Origin: Albifimbria verrucaria
Taxonomy: Eukaryota; Ascomycota; Sordariomycetes; Hypocreales; Stachybotryaceae
Direction of reading: 5' to 3'
Length of the DNA stretch: 64,000 nucleotides
Assembly (NCBI GenBank): GCA_020081605.1
Contig: JAHREC010000062.1
Coordinates: forward strand, 1,860,001 to 1,924,000
How positions within the stretch are numbered: the first letter of the stretch is position 1; every line of letters starts with the position of its first letter. Both the position numbers and the translations under genes were made by a program. The notes beneath the pieces are model-generated. The model was not told where the DNA came from and searched no databases. It saw nothing but the letters and a program-made list of their open reading frames with translations. Below, piece after piece: positions 10,842 to 23,123 of the stretch.

Positions 10842-13800
10842 GTATGACTTGGAATGAACCCTCTCCCGGCACGAGTCACCCGTACGCGCCGGCGCGTTGC
10901 GATTCAACAAGATTATGACAATTTCATCAGCATCGTTTGAAGCTTTATGGGTTATGTCGTAATGCAAAGTGGTGTTGCGGTGGCTTTTTTCTTTTTCCTT
11001 TTCTTTTTCTTTCCCTACGACAGTTATCGACGCTTCCATTATGACATTTACGTTTATCCTCTAAAATCTCCCGTCAACCTGGGTACGAGAGAAGCATGGT
11101 GTCAGGTTCGTTTTGGGATCCAGGTGTTTGTTGGGTGTGTGCTTTTTCCAACCCCTACAACATCATCCTGTCCGTATGTTCCGCCAGCAGCGGCTTCAAC
11201 GGATAGCTCGATGAAGGGAGTGTGCGGAAGCAACGGCCGTGAACCGATTCACACCACCTATTGCGAGGTCTGCACGACCCTCCTTGGTCGTTGCTTCCTT
11301 CGTCGGCATCTATTGGAACTGGATTGGATATACCCAGGGCTCATTGTCAGCCATATTACCAACACAAGTGGCGTCGAGTAGGTTGGAGTGGCATCAGGCG
11401 ACAGCGGGAATGGCGTCGATGATGTTTGAGACAAGAGATGGGTGGGTGTGTGGGTGGGTGTATGGCATGTGCTATGACAGAGCAGGGATGCCACCGAGGA
11501 GGTGGGCGGGTCTATTTCTTTATTCCTGACCTTTTTTGTAGACTATCACCCCTTTCCCCTGTTGTATATATGTACCTTGTTGTTTATTTTGCATTGTACT
11601 TTTAGCTTAGAAGATGATGACAGCGGCGGGATGGGCCCTCACGGGCTCCGGTTGGGATTCGAGCCTGGCCATTTCGGCCAGGTTCAGAGGTTGAATTACT
11701 AAGGCGCACGGCCGCAGCATGAAAAGCAAGATAGAAACAAGCAGAAAATGACAGATGAGGCACCACTTCGGTCCCCTGTTGAGACAATGGTTGACGTGAA
11801 CGGTGAGGCGACAGCTCTACAGGGTGCGGTTGAAGGTTTGCGCCCAATCGGCCGAGCCGTGGAGGATTTACGGGTGTCTAGGGCAGGAAGACAGAGGGCG
11901 AGTGAGGCTCCAGGGTTCGGGTGCCGGAGTTTGAGCAAGGGGTTGTTCGGTGATTGCGGATGTCGATCATAGCAGTTTTCTCTATTCTAGATGATGCGGT
12001 TGGGCTGAAAGACATGGCGGGTGTCGTCGATAGCACAATCTGATTCGTCTCCGCACTAAAGCACGCATTCGCTGACTGCTGGAGCCGGTCGACGCACGCC
12101 GAACATAATCCCTGCAGCAGGGCTTGATACCTGTATAGCTGCACCTGCAGCAATAGCCTTGTGTTGCTGAGCGTGATATGGAGGCTGATATGGAATCCAT
12201 AGGGGGGCGCAAGATAGAAGTGGTGTCGTACACCAATATTCCGACGGGCCCTGAGATTCGGCGGTGACGACAATCATGCCAAGCCTGGGCTGGAAGAATA
12301 CCGACCTGAACTATCCCTGCCAAACGACTCCCCGGTTCATTGCTCACGAGGGAGGTCATGCTTTCCCATCCCCGGGCCTTTGGCGGCAGGCCTGCCGGTG
12401 GGCCACGGCCGGGCACGCGTGGGCAGAGGATGTGGGATCTTCGGGTAGCCGTAAATCGATGTTCACAGGGATCTGACGGTCGGCCACGGGGCATGGGGCA
12501 GGGCGGCTGCGCGGGTGGCTGGCTATCAGCAGACAGGGGTTGTTGTTGGGGAACTGAGCAAGGGCTGGATGGGGCAAGGGAATGTGAAGCTGGTATGAGA
12601 TACTGAGCAGAACGAGGACCACCACGGGTGAGGATAGTCCCGAGGAGTATTTCACATTGCACAAGATGTGTAAGTCGGGGACGGATGACGAATATCCGAA
12701 CTCATGGGTCTGCTATTGACGGGAACTGCAGAAACAGACAAGGCGCAACAAGCCACTTGTGTCCGATATAGAGATCCTTAAGCCTTGTCTCGGAGGATTG
12801 TAAGAAACAGCGGCCACCGTGTGTCACTGGGCGTTCTTCCATTTCCCGAAACGCAGGTTTGCGATGTCTCACACCAGGTACCTAATCGAGGTCAGGTTAT
12901 AAGACATCGATCCGTAAGAGGCTGCGGTTGGATCAGTTGACCCAAGGGCCCTTTCGATCTGATAAACCATGGTTCAGTGTCGTAAGTTTGGGAGGATGTA
13001 ACACGCTTTGACAGAGAGGCGCGCAGGTGACTATGGCTGCTATTCGCAGGGTTTTCATACAGGGTATGGCCGCCCTGTCACACGAGCTGCACATCTTCGC
13101 ATCACCAGAGGCAATTGGATATGGTTCACAGTAAGGCGACGTGCAGAGACTAGAACCACCCTGCCAACCACACACCAAAGGCTGTCAGTCTATGGTTTCG
13201 GTACACCATTAACGGCAAGAGACCCAAAAGAGGAAGCTATGCATTTTATTATTGGAATAAGAGTACACCTTCGGGATCGCAAACTCTCACAACGACAGGG
13301 CGCCATGTCGACTGATCGGCCAGGCCCTGGTCCAGCTGCCGTCGTGTGTAGCAGTACTTGTCGGGGCTTTGCTGTTGCCACCACCGTCGTTGGCTGTTAA
13401 AGACCCTGTCCAATTTTCGCTTGCGTGAGACATTCCGCAGGCCCAACGGCGGAAGCTGTTCGAACCGAGATGATGTTCAATCGTCGGCACTTTGGAAAGG
13501 GTGTCACGATGTTTCGTTTTGCACAGCCCTGCTCTCCTTTGCGACAACACCGAGTCCCGTATGATGCTCGACAGGAAAAGCTGGAACACGCATTGGGGCG
13601 GATCCTTTCCGTTACCGGGTTGCCTGCACAGGAAACCCAGCTTCCTTGCGCTGGGCTAGTGGCATACCCGAGGAGCTGGGTGCTGGTAACCAATTGATTT
13701 GCGCGCAAGGCGACGGCGACCTCCACGAGGCCTCTTCGCGTGCCCATGCTTGGTAACATGTGCTGGGGATCTGCTCAGGGATGCTGCAGGCCAATCCGAA

Positions 13801-16154
13801 CCCCTGCCCTCCATGTTCAGGCCCATAATACACCCTCCGGTAGTGCGTGTGGTGCTGAGGGGGCCAGAAGATGGTGTTTTGCCGGGTTGGAAGCTGACCC
13901 TGCGGGCTGCCCCAGTTCCTTCGATGCATGGCGCAGAGGTTGCCTCTGCTGGACAGCCAACAGGTAGCCTCGTCTTGGATGCGGATCTGGTAGCTTGCCG
14001 ACTGCCATTCCTCCCTCAGCCAGGGCCTGGGATGGTCGAGCAGATGCCTTGACAAAACCCATGCATCTGCACGGCCGCTAAAGCCAGCCGCACCTGCAGC
14101 GTGGGGTAATAATGGATGGGTGCGCTGCAGCCCATCAATCCACGGACTGGCGAGACGAGCGAGTTGAGCCACTCTGATCGGAGATGCAAGCAGGGGCTAC
14201 AGGGACAGCGCGGAACGATGCGGCGCATCGGGGCTGTGGCTCGTGAAGCGTGCAGCTTCGGGCAAAGACCGCTGACTGCATCAGCCTCGCCTGTGGTCGC
14301 ATGGCAGCGTTGCAAGCGGGTAAGCAGGGCGAGATGTTTGGTGAAGCTTCAACGTTGCGGTTGTAGGGTAGATGGTTCGATTAGCATTTGTACTTGACAG
14401 CCAGAGTCGGGCGGAAATGTAAGAGGTACCTTCCTGGGCACCTAATTGGGTAAATACTTCGTCCATGTACTGCATGTCCATCCACCTACCCTATTGTCAT
14501 GCTACTCTATGGACGACTTATTGTTTCTGCATCACAACCCTTCCTTTTTCATTGTTCTCACTAGATTATCCGTGCGTGACGTGATCGCAGTGCCAGCCTT
14601 TTAGATCAGGCATTAAATGAGCCGAACCTACGAAGCGTCATATTTGACTGATCACGTCGATCATGGCTACAGCAGCCCTGTCTCCCGTTTCTTTTGTAGG
14701 ACCAGGGCGGCAGTAGCTCACCAACACCGAAACCCGGCACCACCAGCTTCGTTGATATCACCATGTCACACAGATTAGCCTGGATATGATACCTTTATGG
14801 TAAAAACTTCACAGAGTTGCCCTGTCTCGGCCCTCCTTTTCAGCCTTACTGCACCACTGCATTAACGGACTTCCAAATCGAGCGCTTGACATCTTCCTCA
14901 GAGTAGTTCCACCAACTGTTGTTGGGTCGCATTGCCCATGCCTGGACAACTCGCCTGGGTAGTTCGTCACAGCGGGCTATCTTCCCTGATGTGGAGTGAG
15001 AATACAGGAGATGCCATCTCTAAGTTGCTTCTGATGGCCATGCAGAAAGTTCCGCGGAGCTAAAGGAGTATGCAGCGAGTCTCCCTACGTTGGCGTGATG
15101 CCTGCCCAAGCCACTCGTCAATACACGCACCTCCCTCTCCTCTCATTGCTAATAAATCAACCGGGATGAACCCCAGGTGATCTGCGTCTCATGTCCAGGT
15201 ACACTCGCTATCATCAGCTGGTCGTCGTCGCGCGCCAATTACCAGTCTCTTGGGTGCCCTACTGTGTCCCACAAGTTGCCGCCCCGGCCCGCCCCAGCCG
15301 GCAGCAGTGTCATCGAGCTCAAGCAAGGAGGATCCATGGAGCATGCTATCCATGTCATAGATTCCTAGGGAACGCCCAGGATTACCTGCAAGACGTACAT
15401 GACTATTTCTTAACTTCGGATGTGATAGATTTCCCAGCCACTACGTTGGGTGCCCGCACTGGCACATCGACAACTAACAGATGCTCAGCTAGACCCAAAC
15501 TGATAGAAGGAAACTATACAAGCATGCACCCTGTTGCCCGGCAAATCAGATGTAGCCACGAACAATAAAAAAATAAGCCAGATCCGACTTGTAGTGCTGG
15601 TTCGCCGATTTGCCTATTCAACACGTTTTGAAACCAACCTCTTTGGGGTTTGTTGTCGTAAACCACGTTCGAAAAAGCAACATGTACTCTAAAGTAACCC
15701 TGTAGGGTGGTGAGGATATGATAGCAAGACCGAATTGTGGATGCTGTTGCACGTCAATGAAAGCCGTGTGCTAAGGACGAGTCGTTAGGTGAATGCATTG
15801 CCAAAGTCAGTTGCCGTTTGTTAGTCCACACAAACGATAGCAGCTCGAGCTGTATGTGATCCGGACGCTCACGGCACTGACGGTTACCTACAGGTGGTCA
15901 ATTTCTCCAAACGTTGCTCCAGGAAAATGTATAAAGCATAGAGTCAATGGAGTAGGGTTTGTACGTGAGCTGGTAATACCAGTCCTCTATAAGGAAGATA
16001 TGAATCTTGAAATTGGATATATCTTGATCGAACCATTGACACCTGAGGGATCCATTCCCGATTTTCATTATCATGAAAACTAACTTGATCATGCTCATCA
16101 ATCGCTGCAGTTGGGTTTTGTGCTTTGACGTTTCCTTTATACATATGTGCCAAT
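10842..16154. other. 5.3 kb gene-poor region
   Basis: No recognisable gene. Open frames between about 12000 and 14200 are long mainly because the stretch is GC-rich; several overlap in different frames and none shows a known motif or splice structure. A pyrimidine run lies at about 10985-11013 and GGGT/GTGGGT repeats near 11440-11460. The part next to calcineurin B (15550-16154) is AT-richer and would hold that gene's 3' UTR. A non-coding transcript or diverged gene cannot be excluded. Confidence 0.5.
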
Positions 16155-17024
16155 CTAAAACTGATCTAGACGTATGTTAATGACTGCTCTCGAATAATGT
16201 ACGGACCGCAACGCGGAACTGAGCCAAGCGAGGATAAAAAACTTACCAAGAGTCATCGCCAAGCTCACGTCCGTGTTCTCGACCATCTTAGTGAACTCCT
16301 CAAAGCTGATCTTGCCGTCTTTGTCGAGGTCAGCCTCCATGATGGTCTTGTCAACAATCTGCTGCAGCTGCTGGTCCTTGAGGTTGTTGCCAACCATCAT
16401 CTTGAGGACGATGAAAAGCTCGCCGTTGCTGATGTAGCCGTCACGGTCAATGTCGTAGACCTTGAAAGCGAAGCGCAGCTTCTGCTCCTTGTTTCCCTTG
16501 CTGCTGAAAGCGCTGAGGCCGGAGACAAACTCTTGGAAATCGACGTCACCGCCACCGTCTTCGTCGAAGATGGCAATCATTCTGGTTGCGTTCGGTAAGT
16601 GTCAGTCTCGAAAGCGTGGCAATGCATATTCTGTGCTGCCTCAGGGCGGGGCAAGCCTGGGGTTTCGTACCGTGTTGCTAGCGGGTTCGAGGAGATCTGT
16701 GGAAGACTGAGGAACTCGTCGCGCTCGATGGTACCGGAGTTGTCCTACAGAAAGGCGTCGAGGTCGAGGGTCAGCCCATTGTCCTAACAGCCGTGTGATG
16801 CTCAGGTGCAGCTGGACTTACCTTGTCCAACTTCATGAAGCGCTTCCGTAAGCGATCCACCTCTTCTCTATCGACTAGAAGCAACCAACACATGTCAGTT
16901 TAATCGTAGTGAAGGGCCCCAAATGCGCCCAAGCAAGCACAGCCAAAGGGCCCCAAGCGGGGAGGGGCTCACAGTTGGACCCTTGGACAATGGTGTCCAT
17001 GACGGCGCTGGTGTTGTTGCCCAT
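16155..17024 (-). CDS. CNB1: Calcineurin regulatory subunit B
   Basis: Five exons in transcript order: 16973-17024, 16822-16874, 16671-16744, 16247-16581 and an 11-nt last coding exon 16155-16165; all phases close to 174 aa, the normal family length, with no frameshift. The N-terminus [10 protein letters not shown] fits an N-myristoylation signal (Gly2, Ser6). Four EF-hands are visible: [42 protein letters not shown] and [14 protein letters not shown]. The linker region [17 protein letters not shown] is the conserved C-terminus. It binds Ca2+ and activates the catalytic subunit CnaA, the phosphatase controlling Crz1-type responses, growth and stress. Reading straight through the fourth intron would give a spurious longer tail; splicing GTAAGT...TAG to DQF matches the family. 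Confidence 0.97.
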
Positions 17025-18200
17025 GGCTTCGTGTTGGCGGAATGCGGACGCCGAGGAGAGCAGCCGCTGATTAGAGAAGCCGATATTGGGTTTATGCGAG
17101 GGTAGAGTATCGTCGCCGCGATAAAGCTGTGGTTGTAGCGGGCCTCGGGGTTTAGTTTGCGACGAGGGCGCTTGGCGGGATTGGTAAGTGGGCAAATAAG
17201 ATGAGGGTTGGCAAGGCTGAGCTTTGGTGTGGGGGTGTACTGCGATACGATATCTGTGCCCAAGATAAGGCAGCATGTAGCTCTCCTCGTGAAAGTGGGT
17301 GTAAGGGTACTTCGTTGGCCATCACTCCCCGCGGTAATTCTGCTGAGTGAGACAGCTGCAAGATTGCCTTTACACAGTCTATATAAAGTGCTTACTATGT
17401 TACCTATCATACCGGGTTCGAAGAGAAACGATAGATGTACTATTAGCATTTTAAGGTACTTTAGCGCGTTTGCATCGTATTCCTTTTATCATGTTTGAGG
17501 CTGCCGTTGTTCGGGTCTTGCACAAGCCTAATATGCGCCACGCATCAGACATGCTGTGGCGTGTGGTTTGAGGCGCTGGATTAGGTTTATCGATAAAGGG
17601 GAAAGTCACGAGACAAGCATGCAAACAGCAAAGTCGCCGAAAGCTGCTGCCTACCCTAGGCTGAATGGCTTACCTAACATTATGCTGTTCCCAGATTTGG
17701 TGCTAACCTACCCCGTCACTACAGCAAAAGATGGTGGGGTAATTTGGCCGCTGCCGTCGTCATCCATTTTAGGCCGATAACGCAGGCAGCACCCTGTAGC
17801 GCTGCGCTGCGTTGGTTTGCAGCGGCCATTCCTCAGGGGCAGCCCAAAGCCCAAATCCAAGGAAAAAAAGGAGGGGTGGTCCGAGCGCCCAGAGGTACCT
17901 CCCACGCAATCTTACGTTGCAAAGGTACTTCCCATCAGGTCAAATGTGTCCTTCAACCGTCCCCAAGGTTGCAATCTTCCCCAAACCGCCCTGCACCCGG
18001 GTGAAAAATCTTCGCGCGGCAAAACAATCCCAACGTCACCTCATCGAACGCGACAACTGTCCCATCGAAAAGGGCCACCACGACGCCTCTTGCATCTCAA
18101 ATTTTGCATGAGGCGGTCGTGCATGTCTCGTTTTATGACTTGATCGAATTTTTTGCGGGTTTTCCGCTGGCTTACCGCCTTCCTCCACCACACCGTCACC
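17025..18200. promoter_or_regulatory. Divergent intergenic region between CNB1 and EPL1
   Basis: About 1.2 kb holding both promoters. No coding sequence is recognised. AT-richer sequence lies near 17370-17480. GGTACCTCCC/GGTACTTCCC stretches occur near 17892-17935, of the AGGTAC type seen in other intergenic parts of this window. No definite TATA element was assigned. Confidence 0.45.
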
Positions 18201-20229
18201 ATGTCTTCCCGCAAGGTTCGGGTCAAGAAGTTGAGTGTGAAGACGGCTCTTCCTGTGCTCAGAGAGGACCAAATCGACCCTTCAGAATACGATGCACTTA
18301 CTACCGAAAACCAAATCGCGACAGGCGTCGAACAGGCCGAGGAAAATGTGAGTATCTTGAGGCCTCATTCACCCCTTATATCACGTGATGCAACACGTGA
18401 TATGTCTTAGCATATCGCTTCGGCCTTTCCGCATATCCCACGATATGCCCAATACTCAAAGCCCATGGCTGACATGCATGGCTTTTTTCTAGGAATACCA
18501 TTTGCAAACAATTCTAAAGGATGCTGGCACCAGCAATGACCAGGAAATTCCTGTCCCGCCTCCCCAGGAGAGCGACACCAACTATGATGAGCTCTACCCA
18601 AGTCGTTTTTACATGCCCTCATCGTATATTCGATTCTCCCAAACTGTAGAGGAGTGCATTAGCTGCCAATATGATATGAGCACGGAGGACGCGCAGTTCC
18701 TTAGCTCTTATAATGGCAATAATCCAGCGGCAGGTCCTCTTTCTGAGGACGACTTTGAGCGCATCATGGAGGTCTTTGAGGAGACTGCCGCAGAGCAGAC
18801 TCCTTTCGCCTCGGTGGACAACACTATTGCCGCTTATGACATGATGGTGCCGGCGCTCAACCATCTTGGCTCGCAGTCTATCATGCAACATGCGAAGCCA
18901 GTGTATGAGTATTGGATGGCGAGCCGGCAGGCGAAGGGCAACAAGCCTCTGCAGCCGAGCCTAAAGTTCGAAACTCACCAAGAAACTGATGACACAGACC
19001 CTTACGTCTGCTTCAGACGTCGCGAGGCCCGGCAAACCAGGAAGACCAGAGCTCGCGATAATAAGGTTGCAGAGACTCTGAAACGTCTTCGTCGTGAGCT
19101 TGAGGATGGACGACAGCTCGTCCTTCTGACTTATGAACGTGAAATGATGAAGCGCGAGCTTCTCATCATGGATAGAGCAGTTTTTGAAGAACGAGCTCGA
19201 CTTAAACAAATCAAACTAAGACTTGGCATCAAGGGCGAAGACGAAGATCTTGTAAATCAGAAGGTATGTGCTCACCTTGTTGCTGTAACTCTTGACTTTG
19301 ATATTAACCCGGGTTGCAGCCTCAAAAGCGCAAGCCAGCAGAAGCCCCTGCTGTTCAGAGACAACCCGCGCAACAGCGTGGTTATTCCAATCGTCCAGAT
19401 GGCCGGTCACTTGATGCAGACCTGGTCACGCTGGCAGAGAAATTGGCAGAGAAGGAGAATTTGTTGCGGGTTGATATTGAGACCAAGGTCGCAAACCACC
19501 GAAGATGGAACCAAAACCATATAGATCTCACTCGAGATCCATTGTCGCCAGTGAAAGAACAGGGTATGGAGCTCAAGTTCCGCCCGGCGAAGACGCAATA
19601 CTTGATGACACCACCGGCTTCGGAGTCGTCTGAGTCGATGGATGTTGACGAAGAGGCACCAGAGATGATGCAGGTGGACAAGCCAGAGCATGCAGTATTC
19701 CAGTTCTCGGCTGGCTCGGCCCAGGGTGAGCCCCTGCATCTCAACCAACCGGCGTTCCGTCGACGTATTGGTCGCTTGAACCGACTCTGGATTGACCGGA
19801 GGGGACTGTCCGTCTCGAAGAGGACGGAGCCCGATGATCAATCTGATCGTTGGAAGTATGATTCCGACGATGAAGACGACGAGCCTCCCGTGTACGAGGT
19901 CGACCCGTTCGATACCAGAGCGCTCAGATTTAGATCAACGATCCCGTTGAACCCATACGTCTTTCGAGGACGACCGCCGATTCCGCCCGACGTGGCGAAC
20001 GGCAACCAAGCCGTAACGCAAAGGCGCTGCAAATGTCACAGACTGCACAGCCTGGACAATCTGCAACACCTCCTCGGGCGCCGTCTGCGAGCATACAAGG
20101 CCAGGCGCAGCCCCGACGCCGGCGCAGACGGCAGTAATGAGCCAGGCCCAGACGCAGGCGCAAGCCCAAGTCCAAACCCAGGCACCGATCAAAGCACCGG
20201 CACAGGTGCAAGCACAGGCGGCATCATAA
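18201..20229 (+). CDS. EPL1: Enhancer of polycomb-like protein 1 (NuA4/Piccolo subunit)
   Basis: Exons 18201-18347, 18493-19263 and 19320-20229. The N-terminal EPcA region is diagnostic: RVKKLSVKTALPVLREDQID, PPPQESDTNYDELYPSRFY, CQYDMSTEDAQFL, and later YVCFRRREARQTRKTRARDN followed by the KLRRELEDGRQLVLL-like helix (here RLRRELEDGRQLVLLTYERE). Epl1 bridges Esa1 and Yng2 in the NuA4 histone H4/H2A acetyltransferase. Two single-base deletions near the end (about 19985-20012, and the C run at 20111-20114) shift the frame. With them allowed, the tail becomes Gln/Ala-rich (for example MSQAQTQAQAQVQTQA) and stops at 20229, giving 609 aa; without them the tail is an atypical Gly/Ser/Pro run ending at 20315. 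The Gln-rich version is typical of Epl1. Intron 1 carries a CACGTG palindrome. Confidence 0.95.
18378..18403. repeat. Perfect inverted repeat with two TCACGTGA sites inside EPL1 intron 1
   Basis: Arms ATATCACGTG (18378-18387) and CACGTGATAT (18394-18403) are perfectly complementary, separated by the 6-nt loop ATGCAA. Each arm contains the 8-bp palindrome TCACGTGA, the consensus for Cbf1/USF-type bHLH factors. It could act as an intronic enhancer site or as an RNA hairpin; the sequence alone cannot tell. Confidence 0.9.
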
Positions 20230-21839
20230 AGATGGCGCTTGGTATTATCTCCGACCGCGAAGTGTATGATTTTGATCGACGAGTGTATATACCCTTTTTC
20301 TTTGTTTCTCGTTGATCGGATTGAGACGGCGGTGTGGGCGAGAGGCAGAACGCCTGCGGGAGACTGTAGACGAGGTCTCCCGATGTATAGTATATAGCAG
20401 CAGCAGTGGGCCAGGCATTGCGTGGAGTTGGGAGTCTGGCGGGAACGGCAAGGCGATGTTGCGAGTGTGGTGCTTTTTGGGAAGCGGGTGGGCTAAATCC
20501 TTTAGAAAACTCGACCTGCTTCAGGCTGGGGACAATAAAACATAGTAAAACCTCTTGCATACAAACATTGCTCAGCTGCCAGTGCTTCGTGAACTGCTGA
20601 GAGAATAAGGCTTTGTGCGGTGTTTGCTGTCAGGTCCTTAGGCCTGACAGAGGTTCCAGCCATGAGCGGGCAAACCAAGGCCGCCAAGAACCCGCCGGCG
20701 CCTCTGTGAGAAGAGGGCGGCGAGGTGCGCAGTGTAGGATTGATGATTGCGAGAGATCTCGGCATGACGCTCGCATGCTCAGGGACATGGTGTAAAGTGG
20801 CCGTCAGGGCTGACGTGCCTTGCGAGGTGATGGGTCGAGGCTGTCATGGTGCGTCAGCTCTGCGATAGAGAAGGACCAGGGTCCCGTCAAGGCTGGCGCA
20901 GGCTGAGCGCACTAAGCGGGAAGCAAAAGAAACAGGGCCCATGTCGAAGGAGGCGTACGTGAGAGACAAGAAAGACGGGAGACGGGCAAATTGGAAAGGC
21001 AGAAAGGGCAGCAAAGGCAGAAATTTGCAGCGAGGATGAGGGAGGATGGGTTCGGAGGAGAGGAGTTGCTGGTGGTGTAGTGTGGTGTGGTGTAGGTCCC
21101 GACGTTGGCCAAGGTCCTCCCTCTAGCTTGGCTTTGGTGTGGGCAAAAAGCGGCCGGCAAACCGGGGTTTGTGTGTGCGTGCAGTGTCAGTCAAGGCCAG
21201 GCTAGGCCACTAACTAACCCATCCCGCCCACCTGGGTATATCCATGACCACTGCCCACTGCCACTGCCTGGAGACCGGATGGACCCTGAACGTTGCCTTA
21301 CCTAAGCCCAGCGGACACACAACGACTGCACATGGCAATCCCATGCTGGTGGGAAAAAATGCCCCTCCATGCGCATCTGTACGTAAGAGGAGCTCTAAAG
21401 AATGGACCACTTCTGAAAACTCTTTCAAGTGCGGTGCTATATCTCATAGGGTAGAGAGGTGCAATTGCTCGTTGTAATTACAGTACCTCACCAGCGAGGT
21501 CTTTACTGTACCTTTTATCAGTAATGTAGCGGCAGCTCCTCATTCAGCCTTTGCGTGTTGCTTCCTTTCTCAGGCTCGATGTCGTCAAAAAAATGGCTTA
21601 CAATATACTTGATCCACACTGGGCCATTTTTTGACGACATCTCATCTGAACCCCTCCCCACCAAGCACCACCACCACCACCTCACCACTTCCCGTGTAGG
21701 CCTTCTTCTCCGACAACGACCTACCTAGCTCGTAAAACCACAAAAATTTCTCCCGCCCACCACCACAACGGCATCTAGCGTCCGCAACCCACCCCAAAGC
21801 TGCGACGCCGAGCTGTAACCCACCTCGTCGCTCGAAACC
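20230..21839. promoter_or_regulatory. EPL1 3' region and KAE1 promoter
   Basis: No gene recognised in 1.6 kb between two co-oriented genes. AATAAA at 20534-20539 is a candidate poly(A) signal for EPL1. The 150 bp before KAE1 are pyrimidine- and CAC-rich, typical of fungal core promoters. A long inverted repeat lies at 21578-21641. Confidence 0.5.
21578..21641. repeat. Near-perfect 19-bp inverted repeat upstream of KAE1
   Basis: The left arm 21578-21597 (GATGTCGTCAAAAAAATGGC) pairs with the right arm 21623-21641 (GCCATTTTTTGACGACATC) over 19 bp, the only mismatch being one extra A in the left arm's A run. The loop is 25 nt. It sits about 200-260 bp before the KAE1 ATG, so it could be a DNA cruciform site, a hairpin in the leader, or a small mobile-element footprint. 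Confidence 0.9.
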
Positions 21840-22883
21840 ATGGGCTCCAACAAGCAGTCATACATCGCCATCGGCTGCGAGGGCTCTGCCAACAAGCTCG
21901 GCATCGGCGTCATCAAGCACTGCTCCGTCTCCGGCACCTCGATCCTGTCCAACCTGCGCCATACCTTCGTCTCCCCGCCCGGCACCGGTTTCCTGCCCAA
22001 GGATACCGCCGCCCATCACCGCGCCCACTTCGTTCCTCTCGCGCGCCGCGCCCTCGCCGAGGCTGGTATCACGCCTGATGAGGTGGATTGCGTCTGCTTC
22101 ACCCAGGGTCCGGGTATGGGTGCCCCACTGACGTCTGTTGCTGTCGGTGCTCGTACTCTCTCCCTGCTTTGGGGCAAGCCTCTCGTCGGCGTCAACCACT
22201 GCGTCGGCCATATCGAGATGGGCCGCCACATTACCGGCGCCGAGAACCCCGTCGTGCTATACGTGAGCGGCGGTAACTCTCAGGTCATTGCCTACGCTGA
22301 GCAGCGCTACCGCATCTTTGGCGAGACGCTCGACATCGCTGTCGGCAACTGTCTCGATCGTTTTGCGCGAACTCTCGAGATCAGCAACGATCCAGCTCCG
22401 GGATACAACATCGAGCAGCTCGCCAAGAAAGGTTCCCGTCTTATAGATCTCCCTTATGCTGTAAAGGGAATGGACTGCTCATTCTCTGGTATCCTGGCCG
22501 CTGCCGATGCACTGGCCGCTCAGATGAAAGCTGGCACTGCCGACTTCACTCCCGAAGACCTCTGCTTTAGTTTGCAGGAGACCGTCTTTGCCATGCTCGT
22601 CGAGATCACCGAGCGTGCCATGGCCCATGTTGGCAGCAACCAGGTGCTCATCGTCGGCGGTGTTGGCTGCAACGAGCGTTTACAGGAGATGATGGGCGAA
22701 ATGGCCAAAGAGCGAGGCGGCAGCGTCTTCGCAACAGACGAGAGATTCTGCATCGACAATGGCATCATGATTGCCCACGCCGGTCTTCTTGCTTACGAGA
22801 CTGGTTTCCGAACGCCCCTCAAGGACACGATATGCACTCAGCGTTTCAGGACCGACGAGGTCTTCGTGAAATGGAGGGATTGA
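21840..22883 (+). CDS. KAE1: tRNA N6-adenosine threonylcarbamoyltransferase catalytic subunit (KEOPS)
   Basis: Single uninterrupted exon of 347 aa, the normal size for archaeal/eukaryotic Kae1. Visible ASKHA/TsaD-family motifs: the opening [14 protein letters not shown], the metal-binding HxxxH in [13 protein letters not shown] (His59 and His63), [37 protein letters not shown], the nucleotide-binding [14 protein letters not shown], and [16 protein letters not shown] followed by [12 protein letters not shown] with the late metal ligand Asp. In the cytosolic/nuclear KEOPS complex it transfers threonylcarbamoyl to A37 of ANN-decoding tRNAs; the complex also affects telomeres and transcription in yeast. 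The absence of a mitochondrial presequence separates it from Qri7. It is convergent with the Snf1 beta subunit gene, 240 bp between stops. Confidence 0.97.
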   Translation: MGSNKQSYIAIGCEGSANKLGIGVIKHCSVSGTSILSNLRHTFVSPPGTGFLPKDTAAHHRAHFVPLARRALAEAGITPDEVDCVCFTQGPGMGAPLTSVAVGARTLSLLWGKPLVGVNHCVGHIEMGRHITGAENPVVLYVSGGNSQVIAYAEQRYRIFGETLDIAVGNCLDRFARTLEISNDPAPGYNIEQLAKKGSRLIDLPYAVKGMDCSFSGILAAADALAAQMKAGTADFTPEDLCFSLQETVFAMLVEITERAMAHVGSNQVLIVGGVGCNERLQEMMGEMAKERGGSVFATDERFCIDNGIMIAHAGLLAYETGFRTPLKDTICTQRFRTDEVFVKWRD

Positions 22884-23123
22884 GATGTGTTTCTTTGGAA
22901 GACACTTGTGTCACAATCTTCCAGATGAGGCTTTATCCGCCCTCATCGGATGCACTTATCTACATGCTACCATACCTGCCATATTGCAAATCCGGACCAC
23001 AAGCGGACCATCTTCCATGATTAAATGTCAACTTGGGCTACGTCAGCTGCTCCTTGCAGGGCCAAGCAAAGTGAATCATCCATTTCATTAACCAACATCA
23101 TCCTCCATATCCGCGCCTTAACC

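Noticed and set aside
11635..11700. Possible tRNA gene (GATTCGAGCC next to a small stem)
   Set aside because: No matching A box, acceptor stem or anticodon arm could be laid out.
11982..14172. Several open frames of 90-226 codons on both strands
   Set aside because: The stretch is GC-rich, frames overlap each other on both strands, lack recognisable motifs and show no consistent splice structure.
16166..16246. Read-through C-terminus of calcineurin B
   Set aside because: A clean GTAAGT...TAG intron restores the conserved DQF end and normal 174-aa length.
20010..20315. Extended Gly/Ser/Pro-rich C-terminus of Epl1 ending at 20315
   Set aside because: It arises only if two C-run or nearby deletions are ignored; the corrected frame gives a Gln/Ala-rich end at 20229 typical of the family.
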